A stretch of DNA of 64,000 bases from Oenanthe sinensis. Lineage: Eukaryota; Streptophyta; Magnoliopsida; Apiales; Apiaceae. Shown here in pieces: positions 10,175-21,924 of this stretch; the stretch's first letter is position 1, and the number at the start of each line of letters is the position of its first letter. Below the pieces are notes generated by a model. It had not been told where the DNA came from and did no database searches. It saw nothing but the letters and a program-made list of their open reading frames with translations. The stretch spans positions 16,244,001-16,308,000 of the forward strand of contig CM053813.1 of NCBI GenBank assembly GCA_028671895.1, written 5' to 3'. The position numbers and the translations under genes were made by a program.

Positions 10175-12580
10175 ATGGGCCAGAAAGATTCAGGTGTGAA
10201 GATTCCAGTTTTAGAGAAATATGAATATTTTCCATGGAAGGTTAAAATGCATCTGCATCTACTTTCTCTGGACCTGTCTTATGTTCACTGCATAGAGAAA
10301 GGTCCTCATATTCCTATGAAGCTAGTCACAGGTGTAAATCCTGATGGAACTCCTGCACTTGACAAACATGTTCCAAAACTCATCTCTGAGTTCACTGAAG
10401 AGGATGAAAAAGAAGTACTCAAAGACAAGAAGGCCATGAACATTCTGTTTAATGGTTTAGAAAAGGATATGTTTGATAATGTGATAAATTGTACTTCATC
10501 AAAAGAAGTATGTGACACTCTTCAAACTCTGTGTGTAGGAATTGAGGAAGGAAAAACAAGATGCAACTCTTGATTCAAAAATATGAATCATTTCATTTCA
10601 AGAGTGGAGAATCTATCAATGACACATATAGTAGATTTCAGAAGTTGTTAAATGGACTAAAGCTATATGGTAGGGTTTATGCAACTGAGGATACAAATCT
10701 AAAATTTCTTAGATCTCTTCCAAAAGAATGGAAACCAATGATTGTTTCCATTAGACAATCTCAGGATATATGAGTTGGAAATCCAATAAGATGAGGAGAT
10801 TGAGAAGAATCAAAGAAAGGAGAAAACTATGGCTTTGGTAGTCAAGGGAAATGAAGAAAAGAAGGAAAGTGGCTGTGTAGAAGAGTCTATCATGATGGCT
10901 GGTGATGTTGTTGAAGAATCATTCAAGAGAAAAGGAAAGAGCAAGTGTGAAGAAAATGAAACATGCTCTTAGGATGATTTGGATGAGATTGATGAGCACC
11001 TTGCATTTCTGTCAAGGAAGTTTTCAAAGCTAAAATTCAAGAGGAATCCATATGCTCAAAGGCCTGGATCCCAGTTTAGAAGCAACAATCAAAATAAAAT
11101 TTTGGTTGATAGATTTAAATTCAAATGTTTTAACTGTGGATTGGCTGGTCATTTCTCAAATGAGTGCAGGAAGCCAAAACAAGAAAAGGCAAAGTCATAT
11201 GAGGGTATTGATTATAAAAAGAAATACTTTGACCTTTTAAAACAAAAAGAAAAGGCTTTTGTTACTGAAGAGAATGATTGGGCTGCTGAGGACAGTGATT
11301 TTGAAGAGTTTATCAATCTAGCACTAATGGCCAAACATGAAGATGAAGAAACTAGTTCATCATTAAATCAGGTACTAGCTACAAACTTTTCTAAGCTTAC
11401 AACTGATGAATGCAATAGTACTATTAATGAAATATCCAATGAGTTGTACAATTTGCATGTCACTCTAAAATCTCTAAACAAAGAAAACCTCAAGTTAAAG
11501 AACACCATTGATGTCTTAACCGAGAGGAATATTTTTCTTGAAAATGAACTTGTTTGTTTAGATAGATTTAAGTAGGAAAGTAAGGATGCTAGGAATGAAC
11601 TAGTAAACAGTTTGAAAAGAGAAGAATTGTTAAAAGAACAATTGGCTGAAGAAATTGAAACCATTAATAAATGGAATAGGTCGGCTAAAACTGCCAAACA
11701 AATTATTGATGTTCAAGGTGTAGATACTCTAGGAAAACTGCCCAAATCAATAGGCAAGCCATTGACTGATACTTCAATGGATAAAGATCAATCGACTGCT
11801 AATCCTTTATCAACTGATAAGGATTATCAATCGATTGATGCTGAATCAATCGATAAGCATCCATCGACCAGTAAATCATCAATGGCTAATAAGAAGAACA
11901 AATATAGCACTCCTATTAAGTTTGTTAAGGAAACCAAAAATTAAGTTGAGGATGAGGCTGAGAAAATCAACATAGGTAGCTTATCCAAGAAATAATTAAA
12001 AGAAAAATTAGAAAAGATAGCACCTGTGGAAATTACTCAACCTAAGTCTGAGAAAAAGAAAAAGAATAGGAATGGTAAAGTAGGCATAAATAAGCACAAC
12101 AACTACACTCCTGATATATATGCCCCTAGAAAAGTATGTGCTAAATGTGGTAGTGTAAATCATTTGTCCATGCAATGCAAGAATGAAAAGAAGTCTATAT
12201 CTTCAAATGATTTAAATATACATGTCATGACTGCAAATGCCATGTTTACCAATCCTATGCTTATGAATGCCATGTCTTCTAATTTAGTTGCACCTAATGT
12301 TCATATGCCTTATGCACAAGTTCCATACATGTATAATCCTTTCTTTGCATATCCTAATATTAACATGCCTGGTATGCCATGTAACATGCCTAATGTAGAT
12401 AATGAAATTCATGGAAATTCTGCCATGAGTTCTAAGGTGTCAAAACCCCAAAAGTCAACTCCCAAAGTTAAAGTGGATTTAAACCCATCAAAACAAAAGG
12501 AACCTAAGTTGACAACAGGGGCTCAGCCTGCAACTAATAAAAGAGGACTCAAGGCAACTTGGGTACCAAAAACAACTTGA
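10175..12580 (+). pseudogene. Element B gag (broken)
   Basis: This encoded the capsid/nucleocapsid protein that packages element RNA. The N-terminal part (10175-10780) is of the copia gag (UBN2-like) type. It is followed by the zinc knuckle CFNCGLAGHFSNEC (about 11126-11167), a coiled-coil region, a linker with repeated SID/STD (11760-11890, the family motif in coding form), a second knuckle CAKCGSVNHLSMQC (about 12137) and a Met/Pro/Asn-rich stretch. It ends WVPKTT, as in element E. Frame changes occur near 10555 and 10770. Stops in the remaining frame are TAG 10970-10972, TAG 11573-11575, TAA 11942-11944 and TAA 11993-11995. The first is CAG in the duplicate copy at 48196. Confidence 0.88.
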
Positions 12581-12587
12581 ATGTTTT

Positions 12588-14100
12588 ATGTGTGTGCAGG
12601 GAAACAGGAAGAAAAATTTCTGGTATTTGGATAGTGGATGTTCAAGGCACATGACTGGAGATTTGTCCCTGCTCACAAAGTTTATGGAAAAGGCTGGTCC
12701 AGAAGTTATTTTTGGAGATAACAACAAAGGTTTTACTCTGGGATATGGCTCAATTGCAAAAGAAAATGTTATCATTGAAACTGTAGCACTAGTTGATGGA
12801 CTGAAGCATAATGTACTTAGTATTAGTCAACTGTGTGATAATGGAAATGGTGTATGGTTTACAACTAGATCATGCGTTATAGACAATAAAGAAACTGGTG
12901 AAATTCTCTTAACTGGAGAAAGAAAATGAAATGTCTATGTGGCTGATTTTCACTCTGTAAAGGCAAATTCTATGACATGCCTACTTAGTAAAGCCAATAC
13001 AGATGAAAGTTGGATTTGGCACAAGAAGCTAGCCCATTTGAATTTCAAGGCCATGAATCAATTGGTTAGAAAGAATATGGTTAGAGGCATTCCACAGATG
13101 GAATTCACCAAGGATGGATTGTGTGATGCTTGTCAAAAGGGAAAACAAAGAAAAACATCATTTAAGTCAAAATCTGAATCATCAATTGACAAACCTTTGG
13201 AGTTATTGCACATGGACTTATTTCGACCAGTCAACATCATGTCAATTGCCAAAAAGAAATATGCCTTAATCATTGTGGATGACTTCACAAGATACTCTTG
13301 GGTATACTTCTTACATTCTAAGGATGAGGCAAGTAAATTAATTATCAATCATGTGAAGAAGGTTGAAAATGGAACTGAATGGAAGGTCAGGAAAATTAGA
13401 AGTGATAATGATACTGAATTCAAGAATGCAACAATGAAGGAATTCTGTGAGGAAAAAGGTATCACTCATCATTTCTCTGCACCAAGAACTCAACAACAAA
13501 ATGGAGTAGTTGAAAGGAAAAACAGGACCTTGATTGAAGCTGCTAAAACTATGTTAGAAGAAGCAAAACTTCCTATATACTTCTGGGCAGAAGCAATTAA
13601 TACTGCTTGCTACACTCAGAATATCTCCATGGTCAATCAAATTCAAGGTAAAACTCCATATCAGTTGATGAAGAAAGATAAGAAGCCAACAGTTAACTTT
13701 CTTCATGTATTTGGCTGCAAATGCTTTGTACTGAGAAATCAAGGTGATCTAGGAAAATTTGAAGCCAAGGCTGATGAAGCTATATTTGTTGGATATGGAA
13801 TAACAACCAAAGCATACAGAGTCTACAATCTTAGATTACACATTGTTATGGAATCTATGCATGTAGTCTTTGATGACAAGAAAATTCAAGGGTTGGTTGA
13901 TGAAGGATTCCATGATCTGTTGCATTTTGAAAATGAATCAACAAGCAATATTGACGATAGTGATGATGATGTGGAAATCTAAAGAATTCAAGTACCTAGA
14001 ATCCTCCCATCAATTGATGTCAATGCATCAACAGATAACTTATCAGTTGACAATCATTAATCGACTGATAATACATCAATTGATAATCATTCGATTGGAT
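12588..14100 (+). pseudogene. Element B protease and integrase (broken)
   Basis: These are the aspartic protease and integrase parts of pol. The protease core is WYLDSGCSRHMTG near 12622-12660. Integrase has the HHCC zinc region (WHKKLAHLNFKAM, then GLCDACQKGK near 13120) and the catalytic core with Asp in HMDLFRPV (13209), Asp in RSDNDTEF (13400) and Glu in GVVERKNR (13505). One frame covers the region with stops at TGA 12927-12929, TAA 13980-13982 and TAA 14058-14060, and the frame shifts near 14095. A linker rich in ATCAATTGAT (14005-14100) separates integrase from RT. Gag and pol are in different frames. Confidence 0.88.
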
Positions 14101-15873
14101 ATCAACTATGCTCAACAATCTTCAAGTAGAGTGTCCATCTCAGGGGGAGGGTTCTCAAATAGTCAATCACATCACAATGATCATAACACTTCCAATGATC
14201 ATGACGCCTCATCTTCAAGGACAAATTTACCATCTCAAAGGAAATGGACAAAAAGCCATCCCTTTGAATTAATTATTGGAGATGCAAATGATGGTGTCAA
14301 AACTAGAAGTGCAACTCAAAATGAATGCTTGTATAATAGCTTCTTATCTCAAGAAGAACCAAAAAGGATTGAAGAAGCCTTGAATGATCCTGATTGGATA
14401 ATTGCTATGCAAGAAGAGTTGAATCAGTTTGAAAGAAAGAAGGTATGGAAGCTGGTGCCCAAACCAAAGAACAAGTTTATCATTGGAATAAAATGGGTGT
14501 TCAGAAACAAAATGGATGAATCTGGTACAGTGACAAGAAATAAAGCAAGATTAGTGGCAAAGGGCTATTCACAAGAAGAAGGCATAGATTTTGATGAAAC
14601 ATTTGCACCAGTTGCAAGATTGGAAGCAATCAGAATCTTTCTAGCATATGCTGATCATGCTAACTTCAAGGTGTACCAGATGGATGTGAAAAGTGCTTTT
14701 CTCAATGGAGAACTAGAAGAAGAAGTATATGTAGAACAACCTCCTGGTTTTATTGATCCTGTTCATCCTGGATTTGTATACTATCTTCTCAAGGCACTTT
14801 ATGGATTGAAACAAGCACCTAGAGCCTGGTATGACACTTTGTCTAAATTCTTGATTGAGAATCACTTCACAAGAGGTACTGTTGATAAAAATCTCTTTCA
14901 TAGAAATATAAATGGCTCTATGATTCTTGTTCAAATCTATGTAGATGACATTATTTTTGGCTCAACTAATGAAAATCTTTGTCAAAAGTTTGCTAAGTTG
15001 ATGCAGAGTAAATATGAAATGAGCTTGATGGGAGAACTTACCTATTTTCTTGGTTTGCAAGTCAAAAATGGTATTTTCATAAATCAAACCAAATATATTT
15101 CTGATTTATTAAAGAGATTTGATTTAAATGAATGTTCTTCTGCAAAAACTCCCATGACCACTGTAACTAAACTTGAATTGAACGCTAAGGAAGCTATAAT
15201 GGACATTTCAAGTTATAGAGGCATGGTTGGCTCATTACTTTACTTAACTGCAAGTAGGCCAGACATAATGTTTGCTACATGTCTTTGTGCTAGGTTTCAG
15301 GCTGATCCTAGAGAATCTCATTTGATTGCAATAAAAAGAATATTCAGATATCTCAAAGGAACTCCAAAACTTGGAATTTGGTATCCTAGAGATTCTGGAT
15401 TTGATCTAATTGGTTATTCAGATGCAGACTATGCAGGTTGCAGAATTGACAGAAAAAGTACAACAGGCTCCTGTCAATTTCTAGGAAATAAGCTTGTTTC
15501 ATGGTTTAGCAAGAAGCAGAATTCAGTGTCTACATCTACTGCAGAGGCTGAATACATTGCAGCTGGAAGTTGCTGTTCACAAATATTATGGATGAGGAAT
15601 CAACTACTTGACTATGGGTTCAACTTGAACAAGATTTCTATTTTCTGTGATAATACAAATGCCATTGCAATAACAGAAAATCTTGTGCAACATTCCAGAA
15701 CTAAGCACATTGACATAAGGTATCACTTCATTAGGGAACATGTAATGAATGGTACAGTTGAATTACATTTTGTCCCTAGTGAAAGACAACTTGTAGACAT
15801 TTTTACCAAACCATTAGATGAATCTACCTTCAATAGATTGGTCTGTGATTTAGGTATGCTTAATTATATTTAA
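14101..15873 (+). CDS. Element B reverse transcriptase - RNase H (open segment of a broken pol)
   Basis: The RT and RNase H frame is fully open here; the open frame reaches back to 13870 but its first part overlaps integrase out of frame. RT has YQMDVKSAFLNG, LYGLKQAPRAW and the YVDD catalytic motif at 14938-14949. RNase H has DADYAGCRIDRKSTTG, AEAEYIAAGSCC and the C-terminal block KHIDIRYHFIREHV. It ends LGMLNYI at 15873. On its own this is not a functional gene, because protease and integrase upstream are broken. It starts within the linker that carries a TCAGGGGGAG purine tract at 14140-14149. Confidence 0.9.
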   Translation: MNYAQQSSSRVSISGGGFSNSQSHHNDHNTSNDHDASSSRTNLPSQRKWTKSHPFELIIGDANDGVKTRSATQNECLYNSFLSQEEPKRIEEALNDPDWIIAMQEELNQFERKKVWKLVPKPKNKFIIGIKWVFRNKMDESGTVTRNKARLVAKGYSQEEGIDFDETFAPVARLEAIRIFLAYADHANFKVYQMDVKSAFLNGELEEEVYVEQPPGFIDPVHPGFVYYLLKALYGLKQAPRAWYDTLSKFLIENHFTRGTVDKNLFHRNINGSMILVQIYVDDIIFGSTNENLCQKFAKLMQSKYEMSLMGELTYFLGLQVKNGIFINQTKYISDLLKRFDLNECSSAKTPMTTVTKLELNAKEAIMDISSYRGMVGSLLYLTASRPDIMFATCLCARFQADPRESHLIAIKRIFRYLKGTPKLGIWYPRDSGFDLIGYSDADYAGCRIDRKSTTGSCQFLGNKLVSWFSKKQNSVSTSTAEAEYIAAGSCCSQILWMRNQLLDYGFNLNKISIFCDNTNAIAITENLVQHSRTKHIDIRYHFIREHVMNGTVELHFVPSERQLVDIFTKPLDESTFNRLVCDLGMLNYI

Positions 15874-16516
15874 TCCTTTAAATGTCTGACAAGTTATGTA
15901 TTAATATTACTTGTAGCCACTGACTATGTTAAATTATTGATTCTTCAATAATCAACTGATGAACATTTTACATATCAATGGATATTACTGAAGTTGTCGA
16001 CAGATAAATATATCAATTGATGATATATTTACTTATCGATTGATGTTTGTAGCTGTCGACAGATAAATATATCAATTGATGATATATTTAGTTATCGATG
16101 GATAAGAGTACCTGTCGATGAACAAGATTTACCAATCGATGACCTGGAATTTAGAGGGGTCCATGTCATCAATCGACCTGTACAAAAATCTAGCCGTTGA
16201 TTACTTATTTTATCAATTGATTAATACATACATTCCTGTATGTATAACAGTCGATTGCCAAAATTGGTAACTTTTACTTTTCATTTTTTTAACGGTCAAT
16301 TAAGTTATATTTTGAGTAAGAAATTGATGGAGAAATCAGTAAATATAAATAGTGAGATTAAAACATTGTTCATTCTTACTTACATTTTTACTAACAATTT
16401 CTCTACCTCTTTCTCTCTTCTCAATCTACGAACTTAATCAGAACCCTCTTTCTCTCTGTACTCAAATTTCTTAATATCTTCAAAGCTTTTGTACTACTAA
16501 TTTTCTACTCAAGGAA
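15874..16516 (+). promoter_or_regulatory. Element B spacer with ATCAATTGAT cluster and candidate internal promoter
   Basis: This is noncoding. About a dozen ATCAATTGAT/ATCGATTGAT-type sites lie at 15950-16240, with two nearly identical 60-bp units around 15990-16110. TATAAATAG at 16344-16352 is followed by a CT-rich leader (16395-16470), and the 3' ORF ATG is at 16517, about 170 bases downstream. The same spacing is seen in element E. I infer a promoter for a separate 3' ORF transcript. Confidence 0.55.
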
Positions 16517-17643
16517 ATGGCATCTTCATCCAAGAAAATCTCTCAAGCCAGATTCATCTATGAATTGAATAATTTTGTGGCTTGCACTGTGGTTGAAGAA
16601 GCTCCAAGGGAATTTCATCCTTTGATGCAATTCCTTGGAAGTTGTAAGATACAGAAAGCACTGAAGGAAGCACCAACAATAATCTGCAATTTGGTGGAAG
16701 AGTTTTGGACCTCTGCAGAAATTGCTGATGACTTCTCGAGCATTAAATTCAACTGCAAAGGACAATAGTACATTCTTACTACTATAATTTTAAATGAATA
16801 TTTAGATTTGCCTGTTAATAATATTGTTAATGTGCCTAGTGAATCAGATATTAGAAACATGCTTAGGGCTATTAATTATGCAAATCCTGACATCAATTTA
16901 GGGCAAGTAGTTAGAAAACACCTTAGGAGAGAATGGTCTTATTTCTTTGATGCAATGATAAAATGCTTTAGTGGTAAAATTAGTAATTTTGATGCCATAA
17001 CTTCAAGCATGCAACATATAGCATATAGTGTTTTGTTTGATGAATATCATGATTTTTCTTCTATATTGTTGTCTGAAATTGCTGCTAAGTTAGGTAAGAA
17101 GCATGATAGGTCTAATCATATATACTATGCTAGATTTATCATGATTATAATTAACCACTTGGTTAAAGAAATTGAGATTTGCAGGGAAATTGAAACCCTT
17201 GAGTGTTGGACTCAAAATAAAAGGCTCTTTAAGGACTTGGTAAGGATCAATCTTCACATCAATGTGGAATTGATCTATCCACCTTTTGTTCAGGTATTTA
17301 TCTCAACCCTAACTTCTTCTTTACCTAATTCTTCTTTGCCTTCTGTGGATATGGAGGGTGTTAGTAATGACCCCAACCCTCCTACCAAAGCCACACATCC
17401 AATTTCAAAGTCCAAATCTAAAAGGCCAACCTCAACAGGTTCCCAAAAGCCTGTTGTTGAAAAATCCAAGAAAAGAAAAACAACTATTATGGTAGATAGA
17501 CTAGATGGAGATGTAGGTGGTGAGGGAACTGGGGAACATCAAAGAACCCAGAAGAATAAGGAGAGTGAGGGTGAGCAACCTCAACCAAGCCACTCTACAG
17601 TCTCCCAAAAGATTGTTGATGTTGATATGGAAAATACCACATC
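16517..17643 (+). pseudogene. Element B 3' accessory ORF, part 1 of 3
   Basis: This is the N-terminal part of a large ORF of unknown function, about 1,340 codons over its three pieces. It starts MASSSKKISQ at 16517 behind the CT-rich leader. TAG at 16766-16768 interrupts a frame that is otherwise open. The block LRREWSYFFD (16921-16950), followed about 60 residues on by YYARFIMIIINHL, is shared in form with elements A and E. The tail is Lys/Ser/Pro-rich. The frame is cut at 17643 by element C and resumes exactly at 32290. Confidence 0.82.
17639..17643. repeat. Target site duplication of element C (left)
   Basis: ACATC precedes the left LTR of C and is repeated at 32285-32289 after the right LTR. 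Removing C and one copy restores a continuous reading frame in element B. Confidence 0.95.
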
Positions 17644-18880
17644 TGAAAGGCATAGGTGTACTAACTTGTAACACTTAATTACTATGTAACTCAACTAGGT
17701 AAAAGATAAAACAACAGCAAAAACAAGAGAAACTGAAGAAGCACATGGAATCAATCAACTGAAGAAATAGTAATGATACTTGGTAACTACAAGTAACTAA
17801 TTTGGTTAATCAAGGATGCATAAGTGAGAAGAAGTTCAATCTCAGTATTGCTCATGCCCTAACTTATCTAATGGAGAATCAAATTAATGACAAAGAAGTA
17901 TCAAGAAGACCAAAGTGATTTCATGTAATGTATATCAACATCTGGATAATGTAAAGGTTAATCAACAAATGAGAACTGACATTCAGAAGCAAGAACCCCT
18001 ACAAGACTAGTCACTTATGAACCATACCATTGCATCAAGTGTCAGGACATTGGAGGCAAGTTCATGTCAGTAATAGAAGATCTCATTTGAATTGAGTGAG
18101 GAAAAGAAATTGAAGAAGCTAGGGAAACTTGCTGATAAAGGTTAATCCTCAATTAGTCACTAAAGAAGGTCAACATTGGATGAGTGCATATTTGCTAAGG
18201 CAAATGTCGATCCACAGCAGATCGAGATGCGGGTCGAGATTTATAATTGAAGTAAAACATTGCAAGGCAAATCTCGATCCACGGCAGATCGAGATCGAGA
18301 TCGAGATTCTCACAGATCGAGATCGAGATCGAGATCGAGATCGAGATCGAGATTTTCACAGATAGAGATCGAGATTCTCACAGATCGTGATCGAGATGGG
18401 TCCAGGCCGAGATCGAGATGCGGGTCGATATGTAACATTTAATGTTCAAGGGACAAGTGGCTTATTGTGAACGGTTGATCCAGAGTTGTTAGGAAAGTAC
18501 TTTTTGTTGTCGAAGTCCTGATTGGGCCACGTACACAAAAAGGACAAGATCAAGACTACATGACATTATAAAAGCAGCTCTTTGTTTTTATTAGTAGAGA
18601 GACTTTCATCATCTCTATTATTCAACGATATTTTTAAAGAGAGAGCATTTACTGTAAAACAAAAAGTGAGAGAGAGGATCTGTTGAATCTAGCTTTAATT
18701 GCTGTATTTATTGTTCAACTGATCATGATGCTTTTATGAATGTTGTAGCAAATCCTTCAATGAATATAATGATATATTCTTGAAACTCTGTGTCATCATT
18801 TATTACCTGCATATAGTTTATTCTCTCATTATTCGAAACAGTTGTATTCACCCCCCCTCTACAACACTTTGGACCTAACA
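17644..18880 (+). repeat. Element C 5' LTR
   Basis: TGAAAGGCATAGG to GGACCTAACA, 1237 bp, 40 bp longer than the 3' copy because of a longer GATCGA tract. TATAAAAG at 18567-18574 is a strong TATA box. The stretch just upstream (18514-18537) has ATTGG (an inverted CCAAT box) and CCACGTAC with an ACGT core. A run of C followed by TCTACAACAC lies near the right end, as in the other copia LTRs. Confidence 0.95.
18277..18430. repeat. GATCGA microsatellite in element C 5' LTR
   Basis: Runs of GATCGA, broken by TTCTCACA spacers, lie about 130-280 bases upstream of the TATA box. The longest uninterrupted run is near 18317-18352. The same place in the 3' LTR (31730-31825) has a shorter run, so the tract changes length. 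The Arg-Asp repeat ORFs seen across it are not genes. Confidence 0.9.
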
Positions 18881-18882
18881 AT

Positions 18883-18894
18883 TGGTATCAGAGC
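18883..18894 (+). other. Element C primer binding site
   Basis: TGGTATCAGAGC, two bases after the LTR, complementary to initiator methionine tRNA. The 483-base leader that follows (18895-19377) holds no ORF of note and probably contains the packaging signal. Confidence 0.92.
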
Positions 18895-19377
18895 CCCTGT
18901 TAAACACATCTAACAGAGATCCTATTGTGTTGTTTGAGTTGGTTCTTGAAAATCCCAGATCCATTTTTTCTTGAAGTTTGTGCCGAAAGTTTTTATTTGT
19001 TTCTTCTTGAAAAAGTCATAGATCTAAAAAGTTCTTAGTCATGGTGTAAGGAATATTTGTACAAAATTCCAAAACATTGTACTTTAGAGCTTTGTGGGTT
19101 TTCCTGTGGTCAAAACTGGAATCAACTGATTGACTAAACAAAAAGGACATTTTCGAACTTCTGTCAACTAGGAAGTGGACAACTTTTTGTTTGGACTTGA
19201 GAAAGTGGTGGACCCTGCTACTGTTCCTGTGATTAGAACTAACTTGTTTGAATCTTAAGTGCAAAATCCGTTGGATATTAAGTGTTGAATATTTAAAGTG
19301 AGATAATTAATTTTTCAAGTAAATACAATTTATTGTAATTTGAAAAGTGTATTATCTTAATTTTAAACTTTATTAAA

Positions 19378-21924
19378 ATGGCCGCCGCACACAGATTTAA
19401 GATACCTCCGTTTGATGCACAACATTATGACGAATGGACAGGAAGGATGAAAGCCTACCTTGAATCAATAAACAAGGTATACTTGAGAATATTGGAGAAC
19501 GGTCCATACATACCCATGAGAATTGAGCTAGAGCGAATGGAAGGAGGGATACTAATACCATCCCGGTCTGTTCCTAAAGAGGAAATGGAGTTTTCAGACG
19601 CAGATAAAGAATTGGTTGGTATGGATGCGTCGTTACGCAACGTCATAATTGAATCCCTAAACTCAGAGTACTATGTTCAAATAAAGGGATTAAAAACAGC
19701 TAAAGCCATGTGGGATAAACTGGCTGTAGTGATGGAGGGGACCGAGGAAGTTAGAGATAATCACAAGCGCATTCTGATTTCTGAATATGAATCGTTCAGA
19801 TACGAACGAGGAGAAAGTGTAGCGGATGTTTACAAACATTACAGTAAATTGCTTATCGAGCTGAGTATAAGAGATAAAGTCTATCCACTGTCAGATTCAA
19901 ATATCAAGTTTCTTTTGAATTTGCCTAAACATCTGGAATACAGGATCACTGCCATTCGAGAGTCAAGAGACTTGAAAATTACCTCTCTCGAAAAGCTGTA
20001 TGGTGTTTTAAAGACCTACGAGCTGGAGCAAGAACAAAATGACAAAAGAAGATCCTACAATAGTGGAGAATACAAAGCGGTGAGTGAATCTGGACTTGTA
20101 ACTGAAGAGTCTACTGTAAAGGCACTTGCAGCTGTCTCATTGAAAACTGCTAATCCTGAAAGGGTGATATTAGATATTGAAGATCCATCCGAAGAAAGTG
20201 AGGATGAATATTATACCCTTGAAGAGCTGGACAAATTAGAAGACAAGTCATATGCTTGTATTGCTCGAGAATTTGCTCATATCAGCTTCAGGAAGCCAAG
20301 AAAAGGTAAAGGACGATTTGGTAGTTCTTTCAGCCGAAGCAGCAGCAGCAGCAGAGGTAGTAGTGTAAGTGGCCGGGGAAATTACAGCGGTCGAGGTAGC
20401 ACATCTAGTAGTAGCTACAGACCTAACCTGGTAGACAAGAACAAGTTCAGATGCTTTAACTGCAATGAATTGGGACACTTTGCAACAGAGTGCAAGAAAC
20501 CCAAATACGTTCATCCCAAGGAATCCTATGCTGATCTGAAAAAGAAATATGATGCCTTGGTTAGCAAGCAACAGAAGGGAAGCCGGGCTTATGTTGTGAC
20601 TGAAGGGAAGGGTTGGGACGAGTCTCATGAAGATGAAGATCAGGAGCTATGCAACTTCGCTTTAATGGCAAAATCTTCAGAACAATCAGAGGTACCAATT
20701 CTAACCGTAAATGAAATGTCTATTTCTGAGTACCAAAATGAATTAGCTGCCATGACGAAAGACATGTACAATCTCCAACTAAATCTAATTGCTGTTAATG
20801 AGGAAAATGCTAAACTCTCCCTTAAGAATAGACTTCTCGAGGCCAGGGTAGAGGAATTAGAATCAGGAGAAAGTAAAGAAAGGCAGTTAATGAATCAGGT
20901 AGACGTTTTAGAACACAAGCTTAAGATTAGGGAAGACCTTAACGAAGAACTTAAAAATGATTTAGCTGAGCTTAAAATAACATGTCAATCTTTTAAAGAA
21001 GCCGCTAATAAAGTTTTCGTAGAAAGGGACATGTACATGAAACTGGCAGGCAAGAGTAAAAATGAAAAAGTAAACATAGGACTTGACTACACACAGAAAA
21101 AGAAAAATAGGGCTGCTGAGTTGTTAAAGCCAGTGTTAGTCAAAGAAAATGTGCCTGAGGTTTTAGGGGATGTTAGAAAACCTATCTTTAAGCAGTTTGA
21201 GCCTAGGACAATAGATCCTGTTGCTGTTAAAATTGGACATGATATTAAAATGGAAAAAGAGTTGGAAGAACAAGTAGTAGGACCTACAACTTCTAAGAGA
21301 GCGAGTAAGATTGCTTATGCTAAGAGAGGTATAGGAACCAATGAGGCTAAGACGGTGTCATATAAACAATGGGTAGCAGGGTCAGACCAAACGAAAACAC
21401 CTGTAGAGGTAATTAAAACTGAACCTGTATCTGTATCTACATCTACACGAGCTAGGAAGGCATGCTATATTTGTAATCAAACTGATCATTTGTCTTACTA
21501 TTGCCCGTTCTATGTAGAGGAAGAAAAATTTGTTGGTTGTAATACCATGCCTGCAACTACTGCTTTGCCTAACATGTATGCAAATCATGCCAAATGCAAT
21601 AATCCTAATTGTATGCCATGTGCTGTAAACATCATGCATGCTTATTTTAATTTAATGAATACTGCTAGTGCATCTGTTGAACATACATCTAGTAGTAGTA
21701 AGAAAAAGCATGCGGGGTCAAAGGCTAAGACTTCAAGTCCTCCTAAAGTTAGGAGTGACCAGTCTACTCCCAAACCTGACAAACCAGTCAAGGTTGACAA
21801 GGGAAAAGACAAAGTCAAGATGAATGCCCCTGATGGCAACAAGGCAAAGCCTTCTGTATCTGAAAAGAAAAAGGAAATTATTGATGCCGGGCCCAAACAT
21901 CATTGGGTTCCGAAGAACACCTAA
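19378..21924 (+). CDS. Element C gag polyprotein (intact)
   Basis: A complete 848-residue gag, the only undamaged gag in the window. It makes the virus-like particle and binds element RNA. The start is the ATG in AAAATGGCC, the first good start after the leader. Residues about 100-230 form the copia gag (UBN2-like) core (VMEGTEEVRDNHKRIL, SDSNIKFLLNLP). Residues about 310-345 are Ser/Gly/Arg-rich. The first zinc knuckle is CFNCNELGHFATEC (about residues 359-372). A long coiled coil covers about 445-570, and a second knuckle CYICNQTDHLSYYC lies at about 696-709. The C-terminus is basic and ends HHWVPKNT, matching the gag ends of B and E. Gag and pol overlap by about 20 bases in different frames. 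Confidence 0.95.
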   Translation: MAAAHRFKIPPFDAQHYDEWTGRMKAYLESINKVYLRILENGPYIPMRIELERMEGGILIPSRSVPKEEMEFSDADKELVGMDASLRNVIIESLNSEYYVQIKGLKTAKAMWDKLAVVMEGTEEVRDNHKRILISEYESFRYERGESVADVYKHYSKLLIELSIRDKVYPLSDSNIKFLLNLPKHLEYRITAIRESRDLKITSLEKLYGVLKTYELEQEQNDKRRSYNSGEYKAVSESGLVTEESTVKALAAVSLKTANPERVILDIEDPSEESEDEYYTLEELDKLEDKSYACIAREFAHISFRKPRKGKGRFGSSFSRSSSSSRGSSVSGRGNYSGRGSTSSSSYRPNLVDKNKFRCFNCNELGHFATECKKPKYVHPKESYADLKKKYDALVSKQQKGSRAYVVTEGKGWDESHEDEDQELCNFALMAKSSEQSEVPILTVNEMSISEYQNELAAMTKDMYNLQLNLIAVNEENAKLSLKNRLLEARVEELESGESKERQLMNQVDVLEHKLKIREDLNEELKNDLAELKITCQSFKEAANKVFVERDMYMKLAGKSKNEKVNIGLDYTQKKKNRAAELLKPVLVKENVPEVLGDVRKPIFKQFEPRTIDPVAVKIGHDIKMEKELEEQVVGPTTSKRASKIAYAKRGIGTNEAKTVSYKQWVAGSDQTKTPVEVIKTEPVSVSTSTRARKACYICNQTDHLSYYCPFYVEEEKFVGCNTMPATTALPNMYANHAKCNNPNCMPCAVNIMHAYFNLMNTASASVEHTSSSSKKKHAGSKAKTSSPPKVRSDQSTPKPDKPVKVDKGKDKVKMNAPDGNKAKPSVSEKKKEIIDAGPKHHWVPKNT

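Noticed and set aside
13870..14100. N-terminal part of the 667-codon ORF as a real protein region
   Set aside because: It overlaps integrase in another frame and is a translation of the ATCAATTGAT linker; the true RT frame begins near 14100 after a frameshift.
18129..18442. ORFs encoding Arg-Asp and Ile-Glu repeats (also at 25645-25872 and 31624-31842)
   Set aside because: They are translations of the GATCGA microsatellite in the LTRs and spacer of element C and have no start context or conservation.
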